This document shows positions 44,102 to 51,105 of a stretch of DNA of 64,000 bases, in pieces. The notes below the pieces were generated by a model. The model had not been told where the DNA came from and did not search any database. It saw only the letters and a list, made by a program, of their open reading frames with translations. The first letter of the stretch is position 1. Every line of letters begins with the position of its first letter. The position numbers and the translations under genes were made by a program. The DNA comes from Nitrosococcus wardiae (lineage in GTDB: Bacteria > Pseudomonadota > Gammaproteobacteria > Nitrosococcales > Nitrosococcaceae). Location: assembly GCF_004421105.1 (NCBI RefSeq), contig NZ_CP038033.1, positions 2,499,659 through 2,563,658 on the forward strand, written 5' to 3'.

Positions 44102-44391
44102 TACCCATGTTCCGCCCGGCACATGGAAGGACTCGATAATTGACAGGTATTTGTGCATTCCGGGACAGGCGCTATTTTTGCCACGAAGCGCCCAACCCAT
44201 CAGGAGGAGAGCTTGCCGATAAAATCGATGATGGCTGTCATTGCTGCTTCCCAATTTTCTCTTTCCGTACGCCCGGAGGTTTTGCGGGGTTTAAAACTGT
44301 GGTCACCGTCATTAGTTTGGGGATCAAATTTTTCTTTAAAAAAGTAATCAGTCTATTGCTGGAAAAAAAAACACTGAAGTAGAGTAGATTA
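44102..44391. other. Intergenic stretch without a supported gene
   Basis: Together with the Fur-like site and leader up to 44441 this is 340 bp. Two overlapping short frames exist (44140-44382 and one from a TTG at 44213 after GGAGGAG), but neither product resembles a known family and neither has convincing codon bias. The region could hold a decayed gene. Confidence 0.5.
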
Positions 44392-44410
44392 AATAATAAT
44401 TATTATCATT
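44392..44410 (+). promoter_or_regulatory. Fur-box-like palindrome
   Basis: AATAATAATTATTATCATT has about 14 of 19 matches to the Fur consensus, with a perfect 14-bp palindrome at its centre. It lies 32 bp before the start of the HMA-domain gene, the expected place for an iron-responsive operator. Confidence 0.5.
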
Positions 44411-44441
44411 TATATTAAATAAAGAGAAAGGGGTTAAGAAG

Positions 44442-44798
44442 GTGGCATACTATATCCATAGTTTACCAGGTAGGTTACGGGTCCGTTCATCCTTTATTAA
44501 ACATTATCCCACTCAAGCTGAAGCCCTCAAGAGACGGATCGCCGCTTTGCCGGGGGTCCAATCCGTTAAAATCAGCAGTATTACCATTCTCTACCACGCT
44601 CACGAATTAGCTGCCGACACCCTCTTAGAGATGTTTGAGGAAGCGGGGTGTTTGGAGGGTGCCCTACCCAGCCGAGATCACTCCGCCGCGGCGGCCAAAG
44701 CTGGTGAAGTATTTGGAAAAGCGGTATTTGATGTTTTTATTGCCAAGGCCCTGGAGCGTTCCCTGGTTTCCCTGTTAGCTGTTCTTAAATCGAGATAG
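44442..44798 (+). CDS. Small HMA-like (heavy-metal-associated) domain protein
   Basis: A 118-residue protein starting with GTG behind a purine-rich leader (GAAAGGGG). The first 75 residues have the beta-alpha-beta ferredoxin-like pattern of the HMA_2 family (HSLPGRLRVRSSFIKHYPTQ; LPGVQSVKISSITILYHAHE). They lack the classic CxxC metal site; a single Cys is at EEAGCLEG. A C-terminal helical tail follows. Proteins of this kind lie next to iron or metal transport genes; a protein-interaction or regulatory role is possible. A Fur-like palindrome precedes it. Confidence 0.7.
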   Translation: MAYYIHSLPGRLRVRSSFIKHYPTQAEALKRRIAALPGVQSVKISSITILYHAHELAADTLLEMFEEAGCLEGALPSRDHSAAAAKAGEVFGKAVFDVFIAKALERSLVSLLAVLKSR

Positions 44799-45281
44799 GG
44801 GAGTAGTGTTATGAGCGGTGTTTTTGCTGTAAAACCCGCTTATTTTCCTCCTTGCAAATGGCTGTCAAAATTTAAGTATTTTTTAGAAATATCCATCCCA
44901 TCGGCTGGTGCGCAACTTATCCACAAGAGGCCTCGCAAAGCCCCCTCAATTCCCTCTTGCGCTTCCCTAAAAAACACCCTATGTTGTGCTTCCAAAGGAA
45001 GTTGACCACAGCTTCTTGTGGTTGCGTGCTGATTAACTAAGTTGGCAATAAAAAAGGCCAAGCGCTGGCACACTTGGCCTTATGATTTGCTGAATTAATA
45101 TTACCAATGGTTCATTAGTAACTAGCAGCAACTAATTATAGAGTAAAACATTGATGTATTTATTATGGAATAAGCATTATGACACCATGGCCCATTGAAA
45201 GTCTACCTTCAAGTACCCGATTTTGGGATAAGCTGTTTGATACCTTTATCAAAGATTGGCGGATTTACTTGTGGACTTGTC
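44799..45281. other. Intergenic stretch with hairpins, no supported gene
   Basis: 483 bp. It holds a small hairpin (ACCACA/TGTGGT, 45005-45022), a perfect DnaA-box-like TTATCCACA near 44919, a strong terminator hairpin at 45054-45081 and an AT-rich part. Two short frames (44811-45005 plus; 44840-45073 minus) have unconvincing products. A single DnaA box is not an origin. The terminator strength suggests a short minus-strand transcript. Confidence 0.5.
45054..45081 (-). terminator. Intrinsic terminator hairpin without an obvious gene
   Basis: AAGGCCAAG (45054-45062) and CTTGGCCTT (45073-45081) form a perfect nine-pair stem with a ten-base loop. On the minus strand it is followed by TTTTATTGCC, giving a U-run, so it should stop transcription coming from the right on the minus strand. 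All nearby genes are on the plus strand. Confidence 0.6.
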
Positions 45282-45878
45282 ATGCTAACCGTTCGTCATT
45301 TACGCCGGTCGGGCCTTTCTCCGGTCTCTTTTGATTTAGAAGATGGAGAATGCCTGGCCGTGCAAGGCTCTTCTGGTTCCGGCAAAAGTTTGCTGCTGCG
45401 CGCTCTTGCCGATTTAGATCCCCATGAGGGGGAGATCAGCCTTGATGATAAATCTTGGGACTCTATGCCAGCGACCCAATGGCGGCGGCAGGTGGTTTAT
45501 TTACCTTCCGAACCGGGTTGGTGGAGCGATTATGTAGTTGATCACTTTCTTGTTTGGGAGGAGGCGATTCCCTGGGTAGAAGCCCTGGACCTGCCGGCGG
45601 CGATCCGGGACCGGACCGTGGAACGCTTATCCACGGGTGAGCGCCAGCGTCTCGCGCTGGTCCGGGCCCTGGTCCTTAACCCACGGGTATTGCTGTTGGA
45701 TGAGCCCACCTCTGGACTGGATAATAAAACCACCTACAATGTTGAACAAATCCTCAAGGGACGCTTAAGCAGGGGCACCAGCCTCCTTTGGGTGACCCAT
45801 GATCCAGCCCAGGCTCGCCGGGTCGCCCAGCGATGTTTGTTCTTGGAAAACGGTCATGTCCATGAGGAATGGCTTTGA
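45282..45878 (+). CDS. fetA: ABC transporter ATP-binding subunit, FetA-like
   Basis: A 198-residue ATPase. The frame opens at 45195, but ATG at 45282 begins at the usual place for this short subunit (MLTVRHLRRSGLSPVSFDLE). Walker A is GSSGSGKS, the signature is LSTGERQRLALVRAL, Walker B is VLLLDEP, and the switch His is in LLWVTHDPAQAR. It is the partner of the FetB-like permease whose gene overlaps its 3' end by 10 bp. In E. coli FetAB exports iron and protects against peroxide stress; that function is inferred here from the pair. Confidence 0.85.
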   Translation: MLTVRHLRRSGLSPVSFDLEDGECLAVQGSSGSGKSLLLRALADLDPHEGEISLDDKSWDSMPATQWRRQVVYLPSEPGWWSDYVVDHFLVWEEAIPWVEALDLPAAIRDRTVERLSTGERQRLALVRALVLNPRVLLLDEPTSGLDNKTTYNVEQILKGRLSRGTSLLWVTHDPAQARRVAQRCLFLENGHVHEEWL

Positions 45879-46672
45879 ATTATATTCCTCTCGGTACTTT
45901 CGATCTGGCTATTGCCTCGGTGCTGGTGATCCTCAATGGCGCTTTGTCCTTTTTCCTGGGACTTGGGCTAGAACGGCAACTCCTGATTGCGACTCTTCGC
46001 ATGATTGTGCAGTTGGCTCTCATCGGGCTCGTCTTGAAAACCCTGTTCGCTCTATCTTCTCCTGGATGGACAGGGGTTGCTGCTTTGGTCATGATCCTCT
46101 TCGCGGGCCGGGAGATCATGGCCCGCCAGGAACGCCGGATGACAGGGTTTTGGTCCTATGGCCTGGGGACAGGCTGTATGCTATTGGCGGCGAGCCTGGT
46201 CACTATTTTTGCCTTGACGACACAAGTCCGGCCCGATCCATGGTATGACCCTCGCTACGCGCTGCCCTTATTAGGAATGATTCTTGGCAATACCATGACC
46301 GGGATTAGCTTGGGTTTACACAGTCTTTTGACTGGGCTGGTGCGGGATCGAAGCGCCGTTGAGGCCCAACTGGCCCTGGGGGCTACCCGCTGGCAGGCGA
46401 CTCTTCCTGTGGCCCGAAATGCCCTGCGTAGTGCTTTGATGCCGATCATTAACACTATGGCGGCCACGGGTCTGGTGTCCTTGCCGGGGATGATGACCGG
46501 CCAGATTTTGGCCGGTGCCGAGCCCATGGAAGCGGTAGAATATCAAATGTTGATCATGTTTCTGATTGCTGGTGGCACGGCGTTTGGGTCGGTAAGCGCC
46601 GTGTTGGGGGCTGTCTATTGGACGACGGACACTCGACACAGATTGAGGCTAGAGCGGCTAAGACAGCCTTAA
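45869..46672 (+). CDS. fetB: ABC transporter permease, FetB family (UPF0014)
   Basis: A 267-residue membrane protein with about seven helices and clear FetB motifs: LIATLRMIVQLALIGLVL, MILGNTMTGISLGL, LALGATRWQATLPVARNALR and SLPGMMTGQILAGAEP. The length is normal for the family. It overlaps fetA, so the two are translated together. It should sit in the inner membrane and, with FetA, export iron. The neighbouring TonB receptor and HMA protein make an iron-handling block. Confidence 0.88.
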   Translation: MALNYIPLGTFDLAIASVLVILNGALSFFLGLGLERQLLIATLRMIVQLALIGLVLKTLFALSSPGWTGVAALVMILFAGREIMARQERRMTGFWSYGLGTGCMLLAASLVTIFALTTQVRPDPWYDPRYALPLLGMILGNTMTGISLGLHSLLTGLVRDRSAVEAQLALGATRWQATLPVARNALRSALMPIINTMAATGLVSLPGMMTGQILAGAEPMEAVEYQMLIMFLIAGGTAFGSVSAVLGAVYWTTDTRHRLRLERLRQP

Positions 46673-46680
46673 GGCATCAT

Positions 46681-46791
46681 ATGAAACGCACGGTCTCCAT
46701 CAAACTGGTACCTACGCCAGAGCAAGCGCAGGCACTTTCTGAGTTGCAATCCGATACCGCTAAGATATGGACTCTGCCCAAAACCGATTGA
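46681..46791 (+). pseudogene. tnpB: N-terminal remnant of an IS200/IS605-family TnpB
   Basis: The frame MKRTVSIKLVPTPEQAQALS is the typical TnpB N-terminus (OrfB helix-turn region), followed after about 30 residues by unrelated sequence and a TGA. Only 36 codons remain. It lies between fetB and the promoter of the blaI-type gene, and its last 13 bases are part of that promoter and operator. It does not overlap in sequence with the C-terminal TnpB remnant at 7969, so the two may or may not come from the same family member. Confidence 0.7.
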
Positions 46792-46816
46792 CAATCGGTT
46801 TTGGTCTCGTGACAAT
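46779..46816 (+). promoter_or_regulatory. Promoter with a palindromic operator for the BlaI/M56-RND operon
   Basis: CAAAACCGATTG (46779-46790) and CAATCGGTTTTG (46792-46803) are perfect inverted repeats around a single A. TTGACA (46788-46793) lies across the centre, followed by 17 bp and GACAAT (46811-46816), four of six matches to the -10. A dimeric repressor on this palindrome would block the -35 box. The start codon of the BlaI-type gene is 28 bp after the -10, so this is the obvious autoregulatory operator. It differs from the TACA/TGTA operators of BlaI and CopY. Confidence 0.75.
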
Positions 46817-46843
46817 GATGGTCAATTTGGAAGTAGCAGGGCG

Positions 46844-47248
46844 ATGTTGTCGATTCGATCTTCATACCTGGGAGAGCTGGAAATTGCCGTTCTCGAACAC
46901 CTGTGGTCCGCAGGGGCACTGGAGGCCAAAGGTGTGCATCAGGGGATTGGTATCCAGCGGGGGATTTCCTTGAATACCGTCCAATCGACTTTGGAGCGGT
47001 TGTATCGGAAAAAACTGCTGAGCCGAGAGAAGGTCCGCCATGCCTATGTCTATGCGCCTACGGTGCAGCGGGAGGAGTTGATGGCTCAATGGGTGGGCCA
47101 AGTGGTTCATGTCTTATCCGAAGGGAAGGGCCACGATCTGTTATCGGCCTTTGTAGATTTTGCGGCCCGAGTAGACGAGCATAGCCTGGATCGCTTGGAG
47201 CAGTTAATCGCAGAGCGTCGCAAGCAGCAGCCAGAGGACTCCCCATGA
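46844..47248 (+). CDS. BlaI/MecI/CopY-family transcriptional repressor
   Basis: A 134-residue winged-helix protein: LGELEIAVLEHLWSAGALEA is the first family motif and RGISLNTVQSTLERLYRKKL is the recognition helix and wing entry, followed by a C-terminal dimerisation part. Family members repress an operon until an M56 membrane peptidase, or a metal, inactivates them. Here the M56 gene overlaps its stop (ATGA) and the metal pump genes follow, so it probably controls the whole pump operon through the palindrome at 46779-46803. No Cys or obvious metal ligands of the CopY type are seen. Confidence 0.88.
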   Translation: MLSIRSSYLGELEIAVLEHLWSAGALEAKGVHQGIGIQRGISLNTVQSTLERLYRKKLLSREKVRHAYVYAPTVQREELMAQWVGQVVHVLSEGKGHDLLSAFVDFAARVDEHSLDRLEQLIAERRKQQPEDSP

Positions 47249-48243
47249 CGGCGTTTGCAGAAGTTTTTTCGCTTGCTTTCGTGGCCTGGTTTGGGTTTGC
47301 CGGGGTGACCGCATTGCTCTGCATTTTCTTTTATCCTGTGGCTCGTCGTTGGTTTTTGTCCCTGCCACCGGTGATGCGGGCCAATCACGTGTTAGCCTGG
47401 ACGGTGGCTCCTGCTGCGGTAGGGCTGTTGTTGACCAGCTTTATTTTTTTACCCACTGTATTAAGTCTTCTGGGGATGGCCTCCGATCATTGCCAGGCTG
47501 GCGGGGCAGGTTTTGCCTATCCTTGCTTGTTGCATCCCTTCACCTCAATGGAAAGAGAACTTCCTTGGTTTCTACTTTTCCCATTGACTGCGCTGGGGTT
47601 ATTTTTTTTGGGGCAGATAATTTGGGAGTGGTTGCGTGTGCGCCGGTTTGTGCGCGCGCTCACCCTGGCAAGTGCTCCTGATGCCTCCCGGGATATCTGG
47701 GTAGTAAAAAGCGAATGGCCCTTAGCCTTTGCGGCGGGGATTTCCCAGGCTCGGATTTTTGTCTCCGAAAAATTGGTGCGTGATCTTTCATCGCCCCAAC
47801 TGGCAGTCGTTCTGGCCCATGAGCGTGCCCACCTCTATCATCATGATCCAGCCCGGTATTTTTTCGCCCGGGCGATTGCTTGCCTCCATGTTTCCTGGCT
47901 CCGTCGAAAATTGCTGGAAGACTTATCCCTGGCCGCCGAGCAGGCCTGTGACGAGGAGGCTGCCAAGCAGGTAGGCGACCGCTTGCTGGTGGCGGATACC
48001 ATTGTGCAAGTGGAGCGTTGGTGCCATCAACAGCGCCGCTCTGCACCTGTTCCCCTGCCTTCCTTTGTGGGCAGTCAGGTGGTGGCGCGGGTGGAATCTT
48101 TGTTGGCCAGCCCCCAGGAACCCGGCTGGATGTATCGAATGATAATTGGTGTTTCCAGGGGTTTGGTGCTGATCACCCTTCTGTTTGCCGCTGATCCCCT
48201 CCATCAACTGACTGAGGCTGTGCTGGGATTTTTGGTGGAATAA
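47245..48243 (+). CDS. M56-family (BlaR1/MecR1-like) membrane metallopeptidase
   Basis: A 332-residue protein with about four N-terminal membrane helices, then a zinc-peptidase motif HERAH (His192, Glu193, His196) in VVLAHERAHLYHHDP and the downstream Glu-rich segment LAAEQACDEEAAKQ, which supplies the third zinc ligand. A last hydrophobic segment is near the C-terminus. It lacks the penicillin-binding sensor domain of BlaR1, so it does not sense beta-lactams in the classical way. It probably cleaves the repressor encoded just upstream in response to a metal or envelope signal. It starts inside the stop of that gene. Confidence 0.85.
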   Translation: MTAFAEVFSLAFVAWFGFAGVTALLCIFFYPVARRWFLSLPPVMRANHVLAWTVAPAAVGLLLTSFIFLPTVLSLLGMASDHCQAGGAGFAYPCLLHPFTSMERELPWFLLFPLTALGLFFLGQIIWEWLRVRRFVRALTLASAPDASRDIWVVKSEWPLAFAAGISQARIFVSEKLVRDLSSPQLAVVLAHERAHLYHHDPARYFFARAIACLHVSWLRRKLLEDLSLAAEQACDEEAAKQVGDRLLVADTIVQVERWCHQQRRSAPVPLPSFVGSQVVARVESLLASPQEPGWMYRMIIGVSRGLVLITLLFAADPLHQLTEAVLGFLVE

Positions 48244-48246
48244 GCG

Positions 48247-49551
48247 ATGAGACCTCGGCTGCCAAGTGGTGCTGATAAAAAACCGATGAGCTATCGGTTT
48301 TTGGGAATCGGATTGGCGGTGACGTTGTGGTTGCTGTCGGTTCCTTTTTTTTTGGCCGCTTCGGAAACCCACAACTCTTCTGCCAAATGGCTTACCGCCC
48401 AGGAAGCCATTCGTCTGGGGCTGTCTCGTCCGGAGGTGAATCGGTGGATGGAAGGTCGGATTGGCGTGGCTCAGAGCGAAGCCACCCAAGCCGCCCTTTG
48501 GCCCAACCCCCAGCTTCAATATCAGCGGGAAGAAACCAATACCGGTGGGGGAGCTTCTATTGATGAATTCTTATGGCTAACTCAGAAATTTGATTTTTCT
48601 GGCCGGCGGGGATTACAGGTCAATGCGGCCAAGCAGCGGGTTCAAGCGACCCGACAGGAAGCCGAGTTTCGGCGCTTAGTGCTGACAACAAAGATACGAC
48701 AGGGGTTTTATCAGGTTCTGCATCAGTGGGAGTTGCTGCAGAACTTGGAACAGTGGTTGGAGCGCCTCGGGGTGATTGAAACCGTGGTCCAGAAGCGGGA
48801 GGTCGCCGGTGAGATTTCAGGCTATGACCGTTTGCGGCTGACCCGGGAGCAGGCGGCGGTCCGGGCCCAGATGCAGAGCGAGGAGGCTATCCATCATCGG
48901 GCTTGGGAACACCTCCTGGGGATATTAGGGGCGAAGGAGAAAAAGACGGTTTATAGGGGCGTGACCGGTTCCCTGTTGCCCCAATCCCTGCCGCCATTAG
49001 AGCGGCTGTTACAAATGCTCACTTATCGCCCCGATCTGCAAAGTCTGGAGCAGCAGGCCAATGCTCATGCCTTGGAGCGTCAGGCCGCCGCCCGGGGTTG
49101 GATCCCGGATCTCACCCTCAGTTTAGGGAGTAAAAAGGGGAAAGATGCTTTTGGCAGTGATGCCGGGCCTTTTTTTAGTGCCGGAATCAATCTGCCCCTG
49201 TTTGATCGTGATCAAGCCAAACGGGATCGGGCTTCGGCCAGGCTCCAAGTGGTGCGCAGTGAATACCAATTGGCCCTAACCGAGGCCCAAGGGGCGGTTC
49301 GTGGCCGCTGGCAGGAGGTGCGGCAGTTGGCTGCCGCGGCACGAGAGGTGCGCCGTAGGGATGTGGCCGCAGCTAGAGAGTTGGTGCGCACCGCAAAAGC
49401 CGCCTATGAAGGGGGGGAAATTGGAATCTTGGAGCTGCTTGATGCCTATCGGGAGGAAATGAATACGGTGACCCGCGCTTTAGAATTGGAAAGCCGCGCC
49501 CGCCAGGCCCAGATTGAACTGGAGCGGTTGGCCGGAGAGGGCTTGTCATGA
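48247..49551 (+). CDS. CzcC-like outer-membrane efflux protein
   Basis: A 434-residue TolC-family protein with an N-terminal signal (LGIGLAVTLWLLSVPFFLAA). The start may be at 48286, which shortens a hydrophilic lead. CzcC-type features include LWPNPQLQYQREETNTGGG, LTQKFDFSGRRGLQVNAAKQ and GINLPLFDRDQAKRDRASAR. It forms the outer-membrane channel of the tripartite pump whose other parts follow directly: the adaptor gene overlaps its stop by four bases. It has no lipobox, unlike the TolC-family protein at 4503. Confidence 0.88.
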   Translation: MRPRLPSGADKKPMSYRFLGIGLAVTLWLLSVPFFLAASETHNSSAKWLTAQEAIRLGLSRPEVNRWMEGRIGVAQSEATQAALWPNPQLQYQREETNTGGGASIDEFLWLTQKFDFSGRRGLQVNAAKQRVQATRQEAEFRRLVLTTKIRQGFYQVLHQWELLQNLEQWLERLGVIETVVQKREVAGEISGYDRLRLTREQAAVRAQMQSEEAIHHRAWEHLLGILGAKEKKTVYRGVTGSLLPQSLPPLERLLQMLTYRPDLQSLEQQANAHALERQAAARGWIPDLTLSLGSKKGKDAFGSDAGPFFSAGINLPLFDRDQAKRDRASARLQVVRSEYQLALTEAQGAVRGRWQEVRQLAAAAREVRRRDVAAARELVRTAKAAYEGGEIGILELLDAYREEMNTVTRALELESRARQAQIELERLAGEGLS

Positions 49552-51098
49552 GGGGATTGAGAACCGGGTGGTTATGGCCACTCTTTTTACTGGTGGCCTG
49601 TAGCACTTCCCAAGCACCGGTCCAGGACGGTACGCCTGAGTTGGCAGGGATCAGTGTCACTGATTTCACCGATCAGACGCAACTCTTTGTGGAGTTTCCT
49701 CCCCTGGTGGTGGGCCAAGAATCTCCCTTTGCGGCCCATTTGACGCGGCTTGAGGGTTTCCAGCCCATGGCTGAGGGGCGGGTGACCGTATTCTTGGGAG
49801 GGGGAGATCTCCCCCTCGAACTCGAAAAATTTGTCGTTGATGCCCCCCAAATTCCCGGGATTTTCCGGCCGGTAGTTACGCCCCAGCATTCAGGGCGGCG
49901 GCAATTGGCTATCCGGCTGGTAGCACCAGGAGTGACGGTGACCCATTTACTGGGAGCGGTGACTGTTTATCCGGACCGGGAGGCAGCCGCTCAAGCCCAT
50001 CCCCCTGAAGCGGAAGAAGAGAATGGGATCACTTTCTTGCTGGAGCAGCAATGGCGGGTTGATTTTGCCCTTGAAGCGGTCCGCCAGCATACCCTCCGGG
50101 AGTCGGTTGCCGCCACGGGGGTAGTGGGTGCCCGCGCCGATGGAGAGGCTCAGATTCATGCGCCGACGGCGGGCCATCTCCTCACCCAGGGCACCAATTT
50201 TCCCCGCGTGGGCATGTCCGTTGAGCAAGGTCAAATCCTGGCGGTAATCGCCCCCCATCTCGCCGTTGAAGCCGATTTTGCTTCCTTAGAATTGGCGGGG
50301 CAAAAGGCCCGTTCCCAATATCAATTTGCTGTCCATGAGCGCCAGCGCTTGGAAGGACTGTGGGCGCAAAATGCGGCCCCCAAACACCGTCTGGTGGCGG
50401 CGCGGAAGGAGGAGGCCATCGCCAAGGCGGAATTGGAAGCCGCCCGGCGTCGCCTGGAGCAATATCAACTCCAATCCTCTGGGGCTGTCTCGGGGGTGCC
50501 CGTCCGGGCGCCTATCGGCGGCACTGTGGCCCAGGTCCAGGTGGCGGCAGGCAGTTACCTGGAAGTAGGCCAGGCTTTATTTCACGTGGTGCAGTTAGAT
50601 CGATTGTGGCTGGAAGCCCGAATCGCGGAGGCGGATCTGGGACGCTTGCATCATCCTACCGCCGCTTGGTTTGAAGTGGATGGCTTTGACCAGCCTTTCC
50701 GGATTGACCCGGAGCAGGGAGGGCAACGAGTAGCTTTTAGCACAGTAGTCGATAAGGTGAGCCGGACAACACCCCTGATATTTGAGTTTCCTAACCCCAA
50801 TCAGGCTCTGCGGATTGGGATGTTTGCCCGGGTGCAGGTGCTGACGGGTAAAAAGGTCCGGGACGTTGCTGTTCCCCGCTCAGCCCTAGTGGATCACAAC
50901 GGCCAAGACGTGGTCTATGTGCTGGTAGGAGGGGAGTCCTTCGAGCGCCGCAACGTGCAATTGGGTATTCGCGAAGGGGACACTGTGCAGGTGTTGAAAG
51001 GACTCAGCGCCGGCGAGTGGGTAGTCACCCAAGGGGCCTACCTGGTTCACCTGGCGGCGGCTTCGCCCGCCGCACCAGGTCACGGTCACGCCCATTGA
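49548..51098 (+). CDS. CzcB-like periplasmic adaptor lipoprotein of an RND pump
   Basis: A 516-residue membrane-fusion protein. The signal ends in a lipobox (FLLVACSTSQ), so it is anchored in the inner membrane. Residues 40-150 form an extra N-terminal beta domain. The adaptor core follows: a lipoyl/biotinyl half (DGEAQIHAPTAGHLLTQG), a coiled-coil hairpin near 265-300 (AKAELEAARRRLEQYQLQ), the second lipoyl half (VPVRAPIGGTVAQVQVAAGS) and a beta-barrel (VAVPRSALVDHNGQDVVYVL). The C-terminus ends GHGHAH, a possible metal-binding tail. It links the CzcA-like pump to the outer-membrane channel. Confidence 0.88.
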   Translation: MRGLRTGWLWPLFLLVACSTSQAPVQDGTPELAGISVTDFTDQTQLFVEFPPLVVGQESPFAAHLTRLEGFQPMAEGRVTVFLGGGDLPLELEKFVVDAPQIPGIFRPVVTPQHSGRRQLAIRLVAPGVTVTHLLGAVTVYPDREAAAQAHPPEAEEENGITFLLEQQWRVDFALEAVRQHTLRESVAATGVVGARADGEAQIHAPTAGHLLTQGTNFPRVGMSVEQGQILAVIAPHLAVEADFASLELAGQKARSQYQFAVHERQRLEGLWAQNAAPKHRLVAARKEEAIAKAELEAARRRLEQYQLQSSGAVSGVPVRAPIGGTVAQVQVAAGSYLEVGQALFHVVQLDRLWLEARIAEADLGRLHHPTAAWFEVDGFDQPFRIDPEQGGQRVAFSTVVDKVSRTTPLIFEFPNPNQALRIGMFARVQVLTGKKVRDVAVPRSALVDHNGQDVVYVLVGGESFERRNVQLGIREGDTVQVLKGLSAGEWVVTQGAYLVHLAAASPAAPGHGHAH

Positions 51099-51105
51099 GG
51101 ATTCT

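Noticed and set aside
44140..44382. 80-residue frame between the TonB receptor and the HMA gene
   Set aside because: No recognisable domain and no good ribosome site; an overlapping frame starting at a TTG after GGAGGAG is equally possible, so neither was called.
44915..44930. DnaA-box-like TTATCCACA
   Set aside because: A single box without neighbouring boxes, an AT-rich unwinding region or replication genes is not evidence for an origin.
44811..45073. Short frames on both strands (64 residues plus, 77 residues minus) after the HMA gene
   Set aside because: Neither product resembles a known family, coding character is weak, and the two overlap in opposite directions.
46779..46803. The palindrome before the BlaI-type gene as a transcription terminator
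   Set aside because: It has a one-base loop and overlaps a well-spaced -35/-10 pair directly before a gene, so an operator is the better reading.
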